A model generated the notes under the pieces. It did not search any database. It was not told where the DNA came from and worked only from the letters and a program-made list of their open reading frames with translations. From Pampus argenteus (taxonomy: Eukaryota > Chordata > Actinopteri > Scombriformes > Stromateidae): a stretch of DNA of 64,000 nucleotides. The DNA is taken from the NCBI GenBank assembly GCA_036937835.1, contig CM072876.1:12093501-12157500 (forward strand). Reading direction: 5' to 3'. The translations under genes and the position numbers were made by a program. This document shows, one piece after another, positions 1 to 11,813 of this stretch (position 1 is its first letter; each line of letters begins with the position of its first letter).

Positions 1-129
1 CACATCACTCGAATCTCTGTTATTGCTGGAGTTAAATTATTGACCTGGTATTTGCACAATTTGAGTAAATACGAAGAATTATTATAAATTCAGAGATCCT
101 AATGACACTTTCCTCTCCCCATTCTGCAG

Positions 130-1271
130 ACTCAGTGTCTTCCCAGCATCATGACTCTGCATATGACAGCACAGACCCAGATGGAGATGGAGAGGCAGGA
201 GAGAGTAAAAGCTCCACACAGAGAGAGTGTGGGTCGTCCTCTTCCCTAAATCCAAGCATAACCAACTCATCTTGGAAATCTGACGATATCTTCAAGACAA
301 AGTCTCCGTACAACCGCCGCTGTTCTGAGCCCATCATCCTCCTCTCAGCTGATATTGAGAGCCTGTCCTGCCACGCCAGGAGCCATGACGACTGCTCCGT
401 GGAGAGGCGGGACTTTGAGGAGCAACCTTTGAAAAAGCAAATCTCAGATGACTCCTTCTTGCTCAGAGAACGAGGTAAAGCAAGGCCGAGTTTGTCTTTT
501 CCAAAACTGAGCAGAAGCTCCAACATGGATTCAATGCTCTATACTGCTAACCAAGTCAAGGACTGCTCATGCTCTTCCCTGGAGAGCACCACCTCCAACC
601 AATCAGAGAGCTCTGTTTTTACCAGTTCCCCTGTGGTGTCGCCACTCTGCTCCAGAAGAGCAAACCACACCAACCAGACCGCAGTAGGTACAAAGGCTCA
701 GCAGGACTTTGTCAGGCCTAATTCAGATGAGAAGAAGCGCACACAGTCCATGAGAGTTGCCAGTAAAGTCCTCATGAGGACCAGGAGCTTAGGAGCCTTC
801 GGCAGGAGCAGCCTGAAGAAAGACTCCCAGAAAGAGAACTCCTTCCCTTGTGAAACGCTCCAGGAAGACTCTCAGAGTGAAGCAGACTCTCCAGTTGAGC
901 TCCCGAACAAGCCTCGTCCTCTGTCGGCCATCGAGGTGTTCAAGCAGGTGGACAGCAAGTTGCCCTGCAGGCCGCCATCATACAAGCAGGCAGTGCAGAA
1001 TGCATGTCTTCCTCCACAGTATGGATCAATGACTGTGCAAGATGCCATACAGCTGGAGAGAAGGTCGCGGCCAGCCTCTGTAAATTACGACTACATAGAC
1101 TGTTTTGCTCACGTGACACAAGACAAAGCCACCGTTGTCGAGTGGCAGCAGCCTTTCCGCCAGAGAGCCATGTCTGAATCCGTGTCCACAGGCCACCGTG
1201 AGATGGTGTCGCGGAGATGTAGCCAGCCCATGTTTGAGGAGATTTCTTACCCCAAGGAGTCTTATGTTTGA
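130..1271 (+). CDS. tagap: tagap-like RhoGAP protein, last coding exon (3' partial)
   Basis: This is the final coding exon of a gene whose earlier exons lie left of the window. A pyrimidine-rich acceptor ends in AG at 128-129; the exon enters in phase 1, runs 380 codons and stops at TGA 1269-1271. The RhoGAP catalytic domain is not in view. What is visible is a long, disordered, Ser-rich tail with many Arg-x-x-Ser sites. Near the end are a RPLSAIEVFK segment and two PPxY motifs, PPSY at 972-983 and PPQY at 1011-1022. I assign tagap (T-cell activation RhoGTPase-activating protein) because this tail resembles TAGAP and because rsph3 and ezr follow in the conserved vertebrate order. Another ARHGAP20-like RhoGAP cannot be excluded from the tail alone. 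Bases 1-129 are intron; the ATG at 102 lies inside that intron and is not a start. Confidence 0.75.
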
Positions 1272-2220
1272 TTGACTTTTTGGACAGTTTCACAGATTGG
1301 AGTTGTAGTTCAGTACAACCATTTCTCGAGGTCAGAAAAAAAAAAAAAAAAATCAAGAGTGAAATCTCTCACACTGAAAATGAACTATGTGCTGTTGCTC
1401 AGGCTCGTGACTAACACTCTGAACCCTATTAATCCCAGTGTGCCAGCACTTTGAATGGCAGCTCTGGCCTGTAAAAATGGTGGATAAGAGGCAAATTGGA
1501 AAGCATTTTGTCCATTAAGGTAGAAAAGTGCCCTATATTGTCAAGCTTATCTTTCCTTTCATTCATTCAGAGTCACAAGATAATGTCTGTCTGCACTCAT
1601 AACTACAACTACTTCCTCCTTAGTTTTTTTTTTTTTCCTCGTTTCTTTAGCAAATTACATTTCTAGGCTCCAGCCGGTGAGATTTAGCACGTTGAACTGC
1701 CTCCAGAGCATCTCTGTGTTAGAGAAATTCTTGTATACGAAGTCCAATCTGTTCACTTTTCACTCTTTCACTTTGAATGAATGTCAGCTACTTGCTGTCA
1801 CCATGGTTGCACTTTCTTAGTAGTACTATTTAGAGTACAAATGTAAAAGATATGGGACTAATATGATAGATATTTAGTCTATCTCAATGAAGCTATGAAA
1901 ACACAGATTGCTGTGGATAAAATATGCTATGAGTGTTGATTTTGTATTATATAGCATGTTGAGCACACACCATTTTCTGCTTTGTTCTTCTTCACCTTGC
2001 ATGGTCTTCTTCTTCCACTACACTAAAGCACTTTCCTCATGACGAGCTGTGCTTTGTTTATTTGTATGCTAAATTGTAAATTAAGTCAAAATATCAAGTA
2101 GATATAAGCAGGTAATTTTTGTCAAGTGTCTTCCAGAGTTTTTTTTTTTTTTGTATATGCATGAGAGAAAAGAAGACAAATGATCCAATAAAAGCAAAAA
2201 AAAAAAAAAAAAAAAAAAAA
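1272..2220 (+). other. tagap 3'UTR with candidate poly(A) signal
   Basis: AT-rich sequence without coding potential follows the stop. A canonical AATAAA lies at 2187-2192 and is followed within a few bases by a genomic run of about 25 A. The true cleavage site could be here or further right; another AATAAA-like site occurs near 2786. An internal A run beside a poly(A) signal may cause internal priming in cDNA data. Confidence 0.5.
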
Positions 2221-5200
2221 AGAGAGAGAATATAACAACTGTGTTTTTGTCTCTATTTCTCTGAAATGTTTCAAAAGACTGTTGTGGTGCCGCATTGCTC
2301 CTTCTTTTTGCTAAATATGTTGTGTAACAGAAACAAGCCTCATTGAAAGAACAGCATGTTCTAACAAAAAAAAAAAAAAAAAAAGACAGAAGGAAATCAG
2401 ACATGGTCACATGGACGGATTTGGTTTTTCTCTGAATTGCTGTTCCTCTGTCTCTGACAGTGAGCTGATGCCACCGTGTCTGTCTTCCTTTCTAAAGCAC
2501 ATTGTTTCCTTCCTCAACAAGTTTATTTAATTCATACAAAAATTGAAACTGAGACTGATTTAATAACATTTTTCTTTAACGTAAAATGACAAAAACACTG
2601 ATATGATCATTAACAAGGATTAGACATAATGAATAAGTAAAAGAATATCTGCACAATATACAATTCATCAATCCAAAACTAAAGACCTGCAAATAACAAA
2701 TACATTTGTGAAGGATATTATATTTATTGAAACTGAGAGGCATTTATTAAACTCCATATGCAAAACTATTTATATTTACAGTAGAAATAAAACAAAACAA
2801 AACATATAATCCAACACCACTACATGCATACAAAAACAAGTAGATCAATAATTGACACCTCTCTCACACATTTGTTTGCAGGTATAGATGTAGAGTGCAT
2901 CATCTTTGACATATTTTGTGTTTTTGTTTTTTTTCATATCTCACCCTATGCAGCTGCTGACTCTCGTCACACAACCACAATTACAAACTCTAGAGTGAAG
3001 CATGAAATGAAAGCCAAGCCTCACACATGGTTTTTTTTTATCATTACTTGGAAATACTAGAAAATAAAATCCAGGTAGTTACATTCATTGTGAGCTTTGT
3101 GATGTTACATATAGCCCAAGTTTTCAAATCACACATCAAGGGCCTTTAGGCTATTATTCTTTGCAAAGGATTTGCCCAAATACAGTGGATGGGCTGCAGG
3201 TACTTTATTTGATTTGTAATGCATGGGTCTCCAGATACGAACTCTGATACGTACAGCTACTCAAGAGCTGTTTTCTTTTCAAAATCCAGCAGTCACAATC
3301 AACACATGTGCATTGGTACCGCTCGGCTCATTGTGATTTCACATTGAATATGAAAGGAAGAGCTGTGCACATGCTGCATGTCAGCGTATTCAGTGTAACA
3401 AGCTCGTCAAATATCAATGGTGCTCATTGTGAACGTAGTTCATATAATGATGCACAAACATACACAGGTTTGACACAATAACATGAACACCTGTGCAACG
3501 CAGTGTGGTATAATCTTGTAATTTTTTTTTTGTGTGTGTGTGTGTGTTGAGACTTTGTTATACAAATAATCATTGGGATCAAAAACAATGACAACTACTA
3601 ATAAGCACTATTTAAAACTGTAATTTATGCAAAGTATTTCAGCAGAGCTCCAGAATAAAAGTATAGACCTGGAAACGTGCACAATATGTCACTTTATTGA
3701 TAATGAATTTACCTGAATAAATGAATTTCAATTGAATAGTATACGCTTCACAATGGTACTGATGTAGGGCTGTTGTATTGGATTGCATTTGAATGTATAA
3801 GTGTCCCTGCTATGTCCACCATTGTACATTTTCAAATGATTATGTTGCATGCACAGTACAGTGAGATGCTTTTGCCTTCAATAATTGCCCCTGTTTCAAC
3901 CTCTAACGGCTTCATTTACTGTCTGCTTGCTTCTTACTGTACATGTGCATTACTGTTTCACTAACAAGTTTATTTCCTCACTTGATTGCCCATGTGATTT
4001 AATTACCACTTAGATTCCTAATTGCTCGAGTTACCACCTGCTGTTTTCCGAGAGGCAAGACAACACGACGACTCGCCGAGGAAGTGCCCGTTCCTCCTCG
4101 ACACCATGTTTAATCAAAGATGTTAAAAATATAGTGATTAAATCTGCGGATTGTGTTTGTACTTCCACACAAGTGTGTGCAAATATGCCCTGCTTGTTGC
4201 GCAATAACGTGGCTGCCAGTCAACACTAATGAGGAGAGGCTAACAAGCTGAACAGTTTCCCTTGGAACAATAGGTAATTATTTGTGACAGCTGAAACATA
4301 AACAATATTACATGCAGAGAGAAAAGCAAAACCGAGCCCTTTATGGCACATAAACCTCAGTTGACCAGCTGGAGACTGGCCTCCTCAAGCCATGGCTATA
4401 TCTGGCTGTTTGTGTTGAGGATAAAGGATAGTTTACAAGGACATGTTATATAATAATGTTTGGTTATTTAAATAGTGCAGTGTTATGTAACACATCAAAA
4501 ATGCAAAAAAAAACAACAACAACAAAACAAAACAAAGTTGTCCCTCCAATCACAGTGCTCTCACCTTTGGCCTTATCAATTCTCTTTAGTGTAAGTTCCG
4601 GTGCCCTACTTTTTTTTTTTTTTCTTCACACTTTCAGACTTTTCATGAAGGTGAAAATGCTTTTTGTGGTCCTGTGATGAGTTTCAGCTTTCCTTTCCTC
4701 ATGCATGCCGCCCACATTTCAGTGTTTTTTCATGTATACAGTTTTTTTTTTTTTCCACGCATACTGTTTAGATATGAGAATCAGAAGGCAAGACCATGCC
4801 ACAAATTACAAATATACTTTTTTTCCCCCAATTCATTATGATACTTATAAATGAATGCTTGAATTGCAGCATAGGCTTGACTTTGTCATATTCTGAGTTC
4901 TCTGTGTAGGAAGTGCACTTTCATCAAAAGGTTCAACTCAGAACTGTGTAATAATCATAGGCTTCATATGCAAGAGAGGAGGAGGAGGAGGTGACAATTT
5001 TCAAGTCTAATTATTTTTAACACTGTTATGATTCCTTACCGTATCTCTGTGTGACCTTTACAGTGAGAAGTTTGTTCATGTGCAATTTATTTATTTAATC
5101 TAATAGTTTATTCTTGACCTTGGAAACAACAGTTGACAAAACAATAAAAAAAACCCACTTAATTAGTGGCTGTTGTATTCAGGGTCAAATTCATGGTCAG

Positions 5201-5349
5201 GGATGAACTTACAGTCTTTAATCAACCTGAGTGAGAAAAAGAAACTGGAAAAAGCTCCAGAACGGACAATAAATGGAGCATCACATTAACAACACAACCA
5301 TTTTTTTAAGGTCTGGATGTAAAAAAAAGCTCAATCTCCGTTTCCGCTG
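2221..5349. other. Intergenic spacer between tagap and rsph3
   Basis: No exon-like reading frame with splice sites was found on either strand. The stretch is AT-rich with several A or T homopolymers (2365-2382, 4610-4623, 4741-4754) and a short (TG)n near 3531-3547. The part around 4216-4400 contains SOX-like ACAATAG and homeodomain-like TAATTA words and could be a conserved noncoding element, but this cannot be judged without alignment. Confidence 0.5.
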
Positions 5350-5478
5350 TCTCTAAGGAAGATGACGTCACGGCATTACACTTCCTGGATACGGTTGCTA
5401 CAACGATTTGTTGCGGTATCTTAAAATTAGCTACCGAAACCACAGTATCTGTTGATCTTCATTAGTTTGTAGCTAATT
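5350..5478 (+). promoter_or_regulatory. rsph3 proximal promoter and 5'UTR
   Basis: Just upstream of the rsph3 start is a perfect CRE, TGACGTCA, at 5363-5370. An imperfect RFX X-box-like word, GGTTGCTACAAC, lies at 5393-5404. RFX factors drive many motile-cilium genes, so an X-box would suit a radial spoke gene. The match is only a half-site plus a degenerate second half, so the X-box call is tentative. No TATA box is evident. Confidence 0.4.
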
Positions 5479-8400
5479 ATGGCTTTTGTTTCGCACAGCC
5501 AGAGAGATCCAAACGGAACTTATACTTTCTCAAGCCGCCCAAGGCCGGTCGAAAACCGGTCCAAATACAGAGAGCCTCCGTCTGAACAGTACGTGAGCTT
5601 TGTTGCTAATATTTTCTGTGGTAACCGCTAACGTTTTAAGTCGATTCATGAGAGGCAGATATATTGTATATATTAGATATATATGCATATAATCATGTAA
5701 CTCTCATTACCACAGTGGTGGAAATATCATGTCATTTACTGAGGTACTGTACTTGTTGTAATTACTTGCACTTTACTTCAGTTCTTCCATTTTCTGGCAC
5801 TTACTACAATTCAGAGGAAAATATGACACATCATGTTATGAAACCTAGCAGTGTTTATAGTAGTTACATATGAATGCATTCATACAAATAATATATTATA
5901 CATACTTAATAATATAACTCTCTGAAAAGAACCTGTTTGCATAATACATACTTTTACTTTTGATACTGTAAGTAGATTTTGGTGATTACTTTTTGATTAC
6001 TTAACTACAATTCTGAATGCAGAACTTTTACTTGCAGTTAAGCATTTCTATACTGTGGTATCACTACTTTTACTAAATATTTGCAGTACTTCTTCCACTA
6101 CTGTGTTACCAGACAAAAACAACGTGCCTGAAAAGAATATCAATCAACAATCGAAGCCCGACACAGCATGGATCAGTGGATCATCTTTGAGGCTAACAAG
6201 TGTCAGGGTTAACTACTAATGAGCTGACTGTATGACTGCACTGTGTTTTGTCTCAACAATGTAGGACACACAGTAATTATGGAAACATTATGTATGATCG
6301 TCGCGTCGTCAGAGGAAACACTTATGCTCAACACATCATACCGACTGTAAGTATGAATCCCTGGTAGGTTCGTCTTACTTTCGTTCACTTTATCTGAACA
6401 TGTGTACTGACGTTCACCTCTGACAGACGGCCCAGCCAGACCCAGCTGAAATACAAAGACAGCAAGAGATCAGGAGGAGAGCCGTCGCTCGTAAACGTGC
6501 CATGGAGCAGTTCAGAGCCAGGACTCCTGAGGCTCTGCAGGGCCGGAAACACGTTGATGTGCAAACAGGTAAAACTATTTCTCTCTTTTACCTCTGCAGA
6601 AAATTCAATTAATTATGAGTTTGTCAAATGCACTTTTAGACAGTGGAGGTGCATATTTTGGTACTCTGTCCTTCGTTTTCAGACCTTTATCTCGAAGAAC
6701 TGAGTGACGTCATAGTGGCTGCAGATATTGAGTGCCAGACCGATGATTTCCTGGACAGACCAGCGACGCCACTATTCATACCTGCTAAATCTGGCAAAGA
6801 TGTTCAAACACAAATAGAGGAAGGAGAGGCAGGTGTCCCAAAATGATTGGCCCACACTTTATACAATAAGAAGCTGCATCATAGTTCTAATTACGCTGCA
6901 AGTTGACAGATTTATTTATTTAGATGAATTGTTTATTATTGTATGTTGTCATACATTTTGTAACATGACTCACCAGTCACACGTGTCGTCTGCAGTTGTT
7001 TGACTTTGACAGGGAGGTGCAGCCAGTGTTGGAGGTTCTGGTGGGTAAGACGATCGAGCAGTCACTGCTGGAGGTGATGGAGGAGGAGGAGCTTGCCTGT
7101 CTAAGGACCCAGCAGAGGGCCTTTGAGGAGCTCCGAAATGCTGAGCTGGCAGAGGTGCAGCGGCTACAAGAGCAGGAGAGGCGCCGCAGTGAGGAAAAGG
7201 TATTGAACTTTAAAAAATCGGAGACTTTAGCCTAGCCTGATCTAGCTAGCCTCGCTTCATCATTCATTCAAGATGTGATTCAGATGTGTTCAGAGGTCTG
7301 GAACCAGGCTACTAAAAACCTCATTTTCTTAATCAGATTTATATTATAAACCAATACTACAGTGTGGGGCTGTGTTGTGGAAAGGCTACCATCAGAAGTT
7401 AACATCAGGATCTGATGACAGTCGATAGGATGTTTGCTTATATTTCCATGAATGCGCAATGAAATCAGATCATTTGTGAATATTAAATTAAGTGGGTTTT
7501 TTTTTAAAACTTTGGTTGTGGAAAACATTTTATTTTGCAGAAAAATGCTTGATCTCAAGTTTTTTTTTAACTGGGCAGGTCACATGATGTCCTTCTTCAA
7601 CATAACTTGATGATGATCAACACAGATAGAAACAGATTGAAATTTGTCTCTATCTGTGTTGTTAAGTGCACATTTTGTGTTTGTGCTTCTTGACTTCAGG
7701 AACGTAGAATTGCCCAGCAGAAGGAGGTGCTGCAGAAAGAAAAAGAGACTGCAGAGAAGATTGCTGCCCGGGCATATACGCAGAAGTACTTGGCTGACCT
7801 TCTACCAGCAGTCTTTACCTCACTGAGGAGCCACGGCTACTTTTATGACCCCGTGGAGAAAGGTCAGCCTTCCTTTGCGGCATTGCATTACAGTTAATTC
7901 ACTTAAACTCAGCTACCCGTTTCTGACATGAGGGCATCATCGCACTCTGCTCCATATAGTGACATTTCCACATCATAAGATCTGTCATGTGGTGACTAGC
8001 AATGTAAGAGTCCACTGATACTTTGTGCATGTATGTTTTGACTTGAGTGTTTCGATTTACAGATATTGAGACTAACTTCTTCCCGTGGCTGATGTCTGAG
8101 GTTAACAACAGTTTGGAGAAGAGATACGCAGCAAGAGAGCTGCTGGACTGTAAGATTTCACTATACATATATATTTATGCATACATATTTTTCAAAAAAA
8201 TGTAGTATACATTTTAACACGACAGCTTCTCCAAAGTTGTTGGAGTTAATCAGCATGTTCTAGAGACTCGATCCTAACAGCTAAAAGGCATTTCACAAGC
8301 GCTCCTCCAGGGGTCATCAGGTCATAGATATTGTTGGAGTGCCATCTAGTGGTTCTTTTTAAATATTACAGAGGTTACAAACACATACTACACAGGGAAC

Positions 8401-8487
8401 TGAAACATTTTCTTTCTGTCTGTTTCAGCCATCATCTACGATGTCGCTCAGAAAAGGCTGGAGACCTTCAAAAACCTGCAGTCTTAG
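5479..8487 (+). CDS. rsph3: Radial spoke head protein 3 homolog (radial spoke protein 3), complete
   Basis: RSPH3 is a stalk component of the radial spokes of motile cilia and flagella and an A-kinase anchoring protein. Eight coding exons join in frame to 330 aa: 5479-5588, 6265-6346, 6427-6568, 6683-6828, 6996-7199, 7700-7862, 8063-8149, 8429-8487 (TAG). Exon 2 carries the family block YGNIMYDRRVVRGNTYAQ. Exon 5 begins LFDFDREVQPVLEVLVGKTI and runs into a Glu-rich coiled coil; the amphipathic EQSLLEVMEEEEL helix is the expected PKA RII-anchoring region. The C-terminal part (exons 6-8) continues the helical RSP3 domain. The intron after exon 4 appears to use a GC donor (6829-6830), because only that choice keeps frame with exon 5. 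The protein is shorter than human RSPH3 (about 560 aa), which has a longer N-terminus. The start is the first ATG downstream of the promoter motifs. Confidence 0.95.
6829..6995 (+). other. GC-AG intron in rsph3 (intron 4)
   Basis: Exon 4 must end at GAG 6826-6828 so that exon 5 (TTG TTT GAC) stays in frame, and the next bases are GCAGGT. The nearby GT at 6832 would leave phase 1 and hit a stop at once (G|TT GTT TGA). The acceptor is a normal TGCAG at 6991-6995. This is best read as a non-canonical GC-AG intron. Confidence 0.75.
7618..7661. repeat. 44-nt near-perfect palindrome in an rsph3 intron
   Basis: The arms 7618-7638 and 7641-7661 are reverse complements over 21 nt with two mismatches, and only two bases (GA) separate them. 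The outer 13 bp (CAACACAGATAGA) pair perfectly. It lies about 40 nt upstream of the acceptor of exon 6 at 7700, so the hairpin would sit in the pre-mRNA near the branch-point region. Confidence 0.8.
8339..8352 (-). promoter_or_regulatory. CTCF core-motif match
   Basis: Read on the minus strand, this is CCACTAGATGGCAC, which fits every position of the usual CTCF core consensus CCASYAGRKGGCRS. It lies in the last rsph3 intron, about 1.8 kb before the ezrin promoter region. Occupancy cannot be seen from sequence. Confidence 0.5.
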
Positions 8488-9989
8488 ATTCTGTAACAGT
8501 GACTCACCGTGACACGTTCGAGGGCACGAATGTATTCTAAAATATAAAGTGTTTGTTCACGAGTTCTAACATAATATTAATGTGCATGTGTTTATTATCT
8601 ATATAGATTTTTTTTTACACACATTTGTGCTTATTCTTGTATATTAGATATTATATATCAAGGATTTGTGTTTTCACAGAATATAAATGTAATGTTTTCT
8701 AGAAAAACTGATCATCGTTTTTTGTTTGTCACACACACACACACACACAAAAGAAACTCAAACAAAAATGGCAGCCTTCTCCTACTGAGCTTCCTGTATG
8801 CAGTAATGTTGACAGCAGAATCACGACCTCTCACATTAAAATACACAAATACTAAAGGACCTACAGTGCAGCTGAGGCACACACAGCCTGACACATACAC
8901 CTATGAGGTAATGTGACATTAGCTGGTTTTAAAGTTTACTGTTTATAATATGAGGTGTGGCATGAACAAGTATAAAAGGTGGCAATTATTATGTTTCTTT
9001 GATGTTTTGTAGGTAGCCAGTGAAAACTTTTTCTATTAGGCAAACAATATATCTTTGTTTATCTTGCAACTTATCGCATGGAAGTTCCTGCTTGTTTCCA
9101 GGTGTTCAAACAAACAAAAAGAAATCACATTAAAAGTTTGATCTTACAAAGAGTGATATGAGTTCCTTAGCATTAGACTTTTAGAGTTCCTTCTTATCCA
9201 TCTATCTGTTATCTATCTATTTGCATCTGGCTCCACTCTGAAAAACAGCTCAACAGGAAAATTCAAGAATGTTTTGCATTGCTCAGACAAATTAAATTCA
9301 GCTCAACATACCATACAACAGGTTATTTAAGGCGTGTAGATTTTTAGTTTGGTATTCTTTGTTAATCCAAATTCAAAATATATTATATATATAGATATAT
9401 TCCAGACTTTTCTAAAAACAGATTTTATTCCTTAATTAATACATTTTAAAAAAGGCTCAAAAACTGAATACTTAAAGTGACTAATATGATGAAATGATGC
9501 ATGATGAAACATATGAGCCGGAAATAGTTGAAGGTGCGTTGGCAGCACAGGCTCACTACTCTTTGGTTTCGTGTTATGGTGAGAAGTGGGTCTAACCTCC
9601 GATATATACAGATCTATTTTAATCCCGTCAGACTATTGGTCAGATCACCTAAGGCGCCTCCTCTCTCGCTGGGTAGCACTTCCTGTAGTTTAAGTGCAGG
9701 GCGGATGACGCACATTTACCCAAAGAACTACAAAGACAGACCACACCTCTGTCTTTTCTCATCAAAGAGAAGAAACATCTAATTTATTTATTCTGAGATT
9801 ACACGAAACAGATTAACCGCTCATATTTTAAAAAATCTTTATTAGTGTCACCAAAATAAAACTTTCAGTTACAGCATGCCAACAACCTTTATGCTTTTCA
9901 GTAAATATCCAATGAGATTTTGTTTTTTATTTTAAGAACTGTTAAACCTACTAAGCGTAAAGAGCACCTTTCATACTGAGCTGGTTGTG
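8488..9989. other. rsph3-ezr spacer
   Basis: The start is rsph3 3'UTR; no canonical AATAAA is obvious close to the stop. A (CA)n tract lies at 8731-8750. The rest is AT-rich and no exon can be supported on either strand. The stretch 9530-9780 is less AT-rich and may belong to the ezrin upstream regulatory region. Confidence 0.4.
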
Positions 9990-10178
9990 TAGGGAGTCCG
10001 TCGGTGGTCTCTGGGCCCCGGCGCTCCTCCTCCAGCCTCTCTGTGACAGCAGGAACAGGTTCGCGTGTGCGCCACAGTGGGATGGACGAGCGCCATATTG
10101 CGCCTGTCTGAACAGAGGGAGGGGAAATCTGCGGCAGTGAGCTGAGCGGACCGCCGTACAATCATCTGCTCATCTCCG
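9990..10178 (+). promoter_or_regulatory. Probable ezrin promoter and untranslated first exon
   Basis: A locally GC- and CpG-rich stretch leads to a strong splice donor, CCG|GTAAGA, with GT at 10179-10180. No open coding frame of note enters it from upstream. The ezrin start codon is at 11814, in an exon whose acceptor AG is at 11711-11712, so an upstream 5'UTR exon is required and this is the best candidate. The transcription start is not defined by the sequence. The intron that follows (10179-11712) contains a (CAA)n tract at 10230-10249. Confidence 0.5.
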
Positions 10179-11813
10179 GTAAGACTTTGAATAAGCGGAA
10201 CACCTGTCTGCTGTACTTACCGAAACTTAACAACAACAACAACAACAACGAGTTTCACACAAAAAAAACACAAACAAACAACACACTTGTCGCACTTTTT
10301 CCGCGCACTTTCTGCTGCTCTTCACAAAGGAGGCAAATCTCACAACAGGTGTCTGTGGGATTATAGTGAGGCTGTGGCTCCCTCCAGCACACATGAAGCT
10401 CATGTACCTGCAGCATAATTACAGCCTGAGATAAAGCCTGCTTTGTTCCGCAATTTGTTTTTATTATGACAAATCGCTGTCGGTTTTTGTTCATAAAGCT
10501 GAGAGGTGGACTTTCTCGTTTTCTGGGCTGGAAATCATTTCCCTTTTTGTTGTGGGTGTGTGCTGATTTCACCTAGAAGACAGACAATAAGTCTACAGTG
10601 GAAAACTACACATGTTGTTGCTACTTCACGATGTAACAACCTCAAAATGTTACAGTGTGACTGAGTATTGATGGTTATCTGTGTTGTAACGCCGCAGTGT
10701 TTCTTCGCGCCTTTAAGCGACATTATTGAGGGATACAGATTTGTTAAAGGACTCATTTTCATTTTGTTAGCAAACGAAGAAGCGTAAATGAAAAGGCTAA
10801 AAGAAAGAAGGGTGGGTACTATAACTTTATCGTGGCTAGTGGGTGAGGCACATTGAGTACCATATTTAACCTGGATGATTCAACTGTGTCAATTTGAATA
10901 AACATGGAGGACTTCCGAGATTCAACTTCAGAATAAAAGTATTCATAAGTAACAGGCTGGGCGGTCAATTTGAAGATTCATGTACACCATGTAAAATGGA
11001 AGTAATAGGCCGAATGAAGCTTATACACAGTTTGTTTTATTAGGAGTGCTGTGAAGTGCAAACTGTAGGTTGGATTTAGTTGCTGTAACAATGACTATTT
11101 TAGGCCTAATCGACTCATTCAGCAGCAAGTCAGTCGTCTATTATGTATTTTTGATGCCCGATTTAAGTTTAAGTTGTGTAACAGTGAAAAATATTAAACA
11201 ACATCTAGTGCTAGTTTGTCAAATGTGAGGATTTGCTTCTTTTGCAAACAGACTATGTTTGTTCTTCGTGCTGTTGGTTCTCAAATGTCATTAAATTGAA
11301 TACATTTGGATTTTGGACTATTGGTTTGACACAACAAGCAATTTGATAGTCTTGGGCTAACTGACAATCTTTTGACTGTTTCAATTGATTAAATTGATTA
11401 GTGGTGAAAAATGTTGCTTACTGTTTCCCAAAGCAGAGGATAATTTGTTCCAACCAACAGTCCATAAAAGGTTTTCAGAGGTTTGGTGTAGTTAAAATAA
11501 GGCTACGAACCTTGGCAGGACTTTAAAGCGTTGAATCTGTTTATAGGTGAAGACTCTTATGCTGAAGGTCAGACATGCTTCTTCCGGTGCTGTTCTCTCT
11601 AGCTGTTGTGAGCTTGTTGTGTGATTCACCCTGATGACTGTCGCCTCTCAGCAGGGTTTAAGTAACGACGAAGAGGCTCAAACTCGTTTCTCCTCTTTCT
11701 CTCTTTCCACAGTGAGAACTACAGCAACACGGAGCACAGTTTCTTTCTTTGGAAACACTTTTTTTTTTAAATTAACACCAGCTTCTCGCACAGAGGCAGA
11801 AAAAAGGACAGAA

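Noticed and set aside
102..129. ATG at 102 as the start of the first gene
   Set aside because: A pyrimidine-rich tract and TGCAG directly precede 130, so 102-129 is the end of an intron read in frame by chance.
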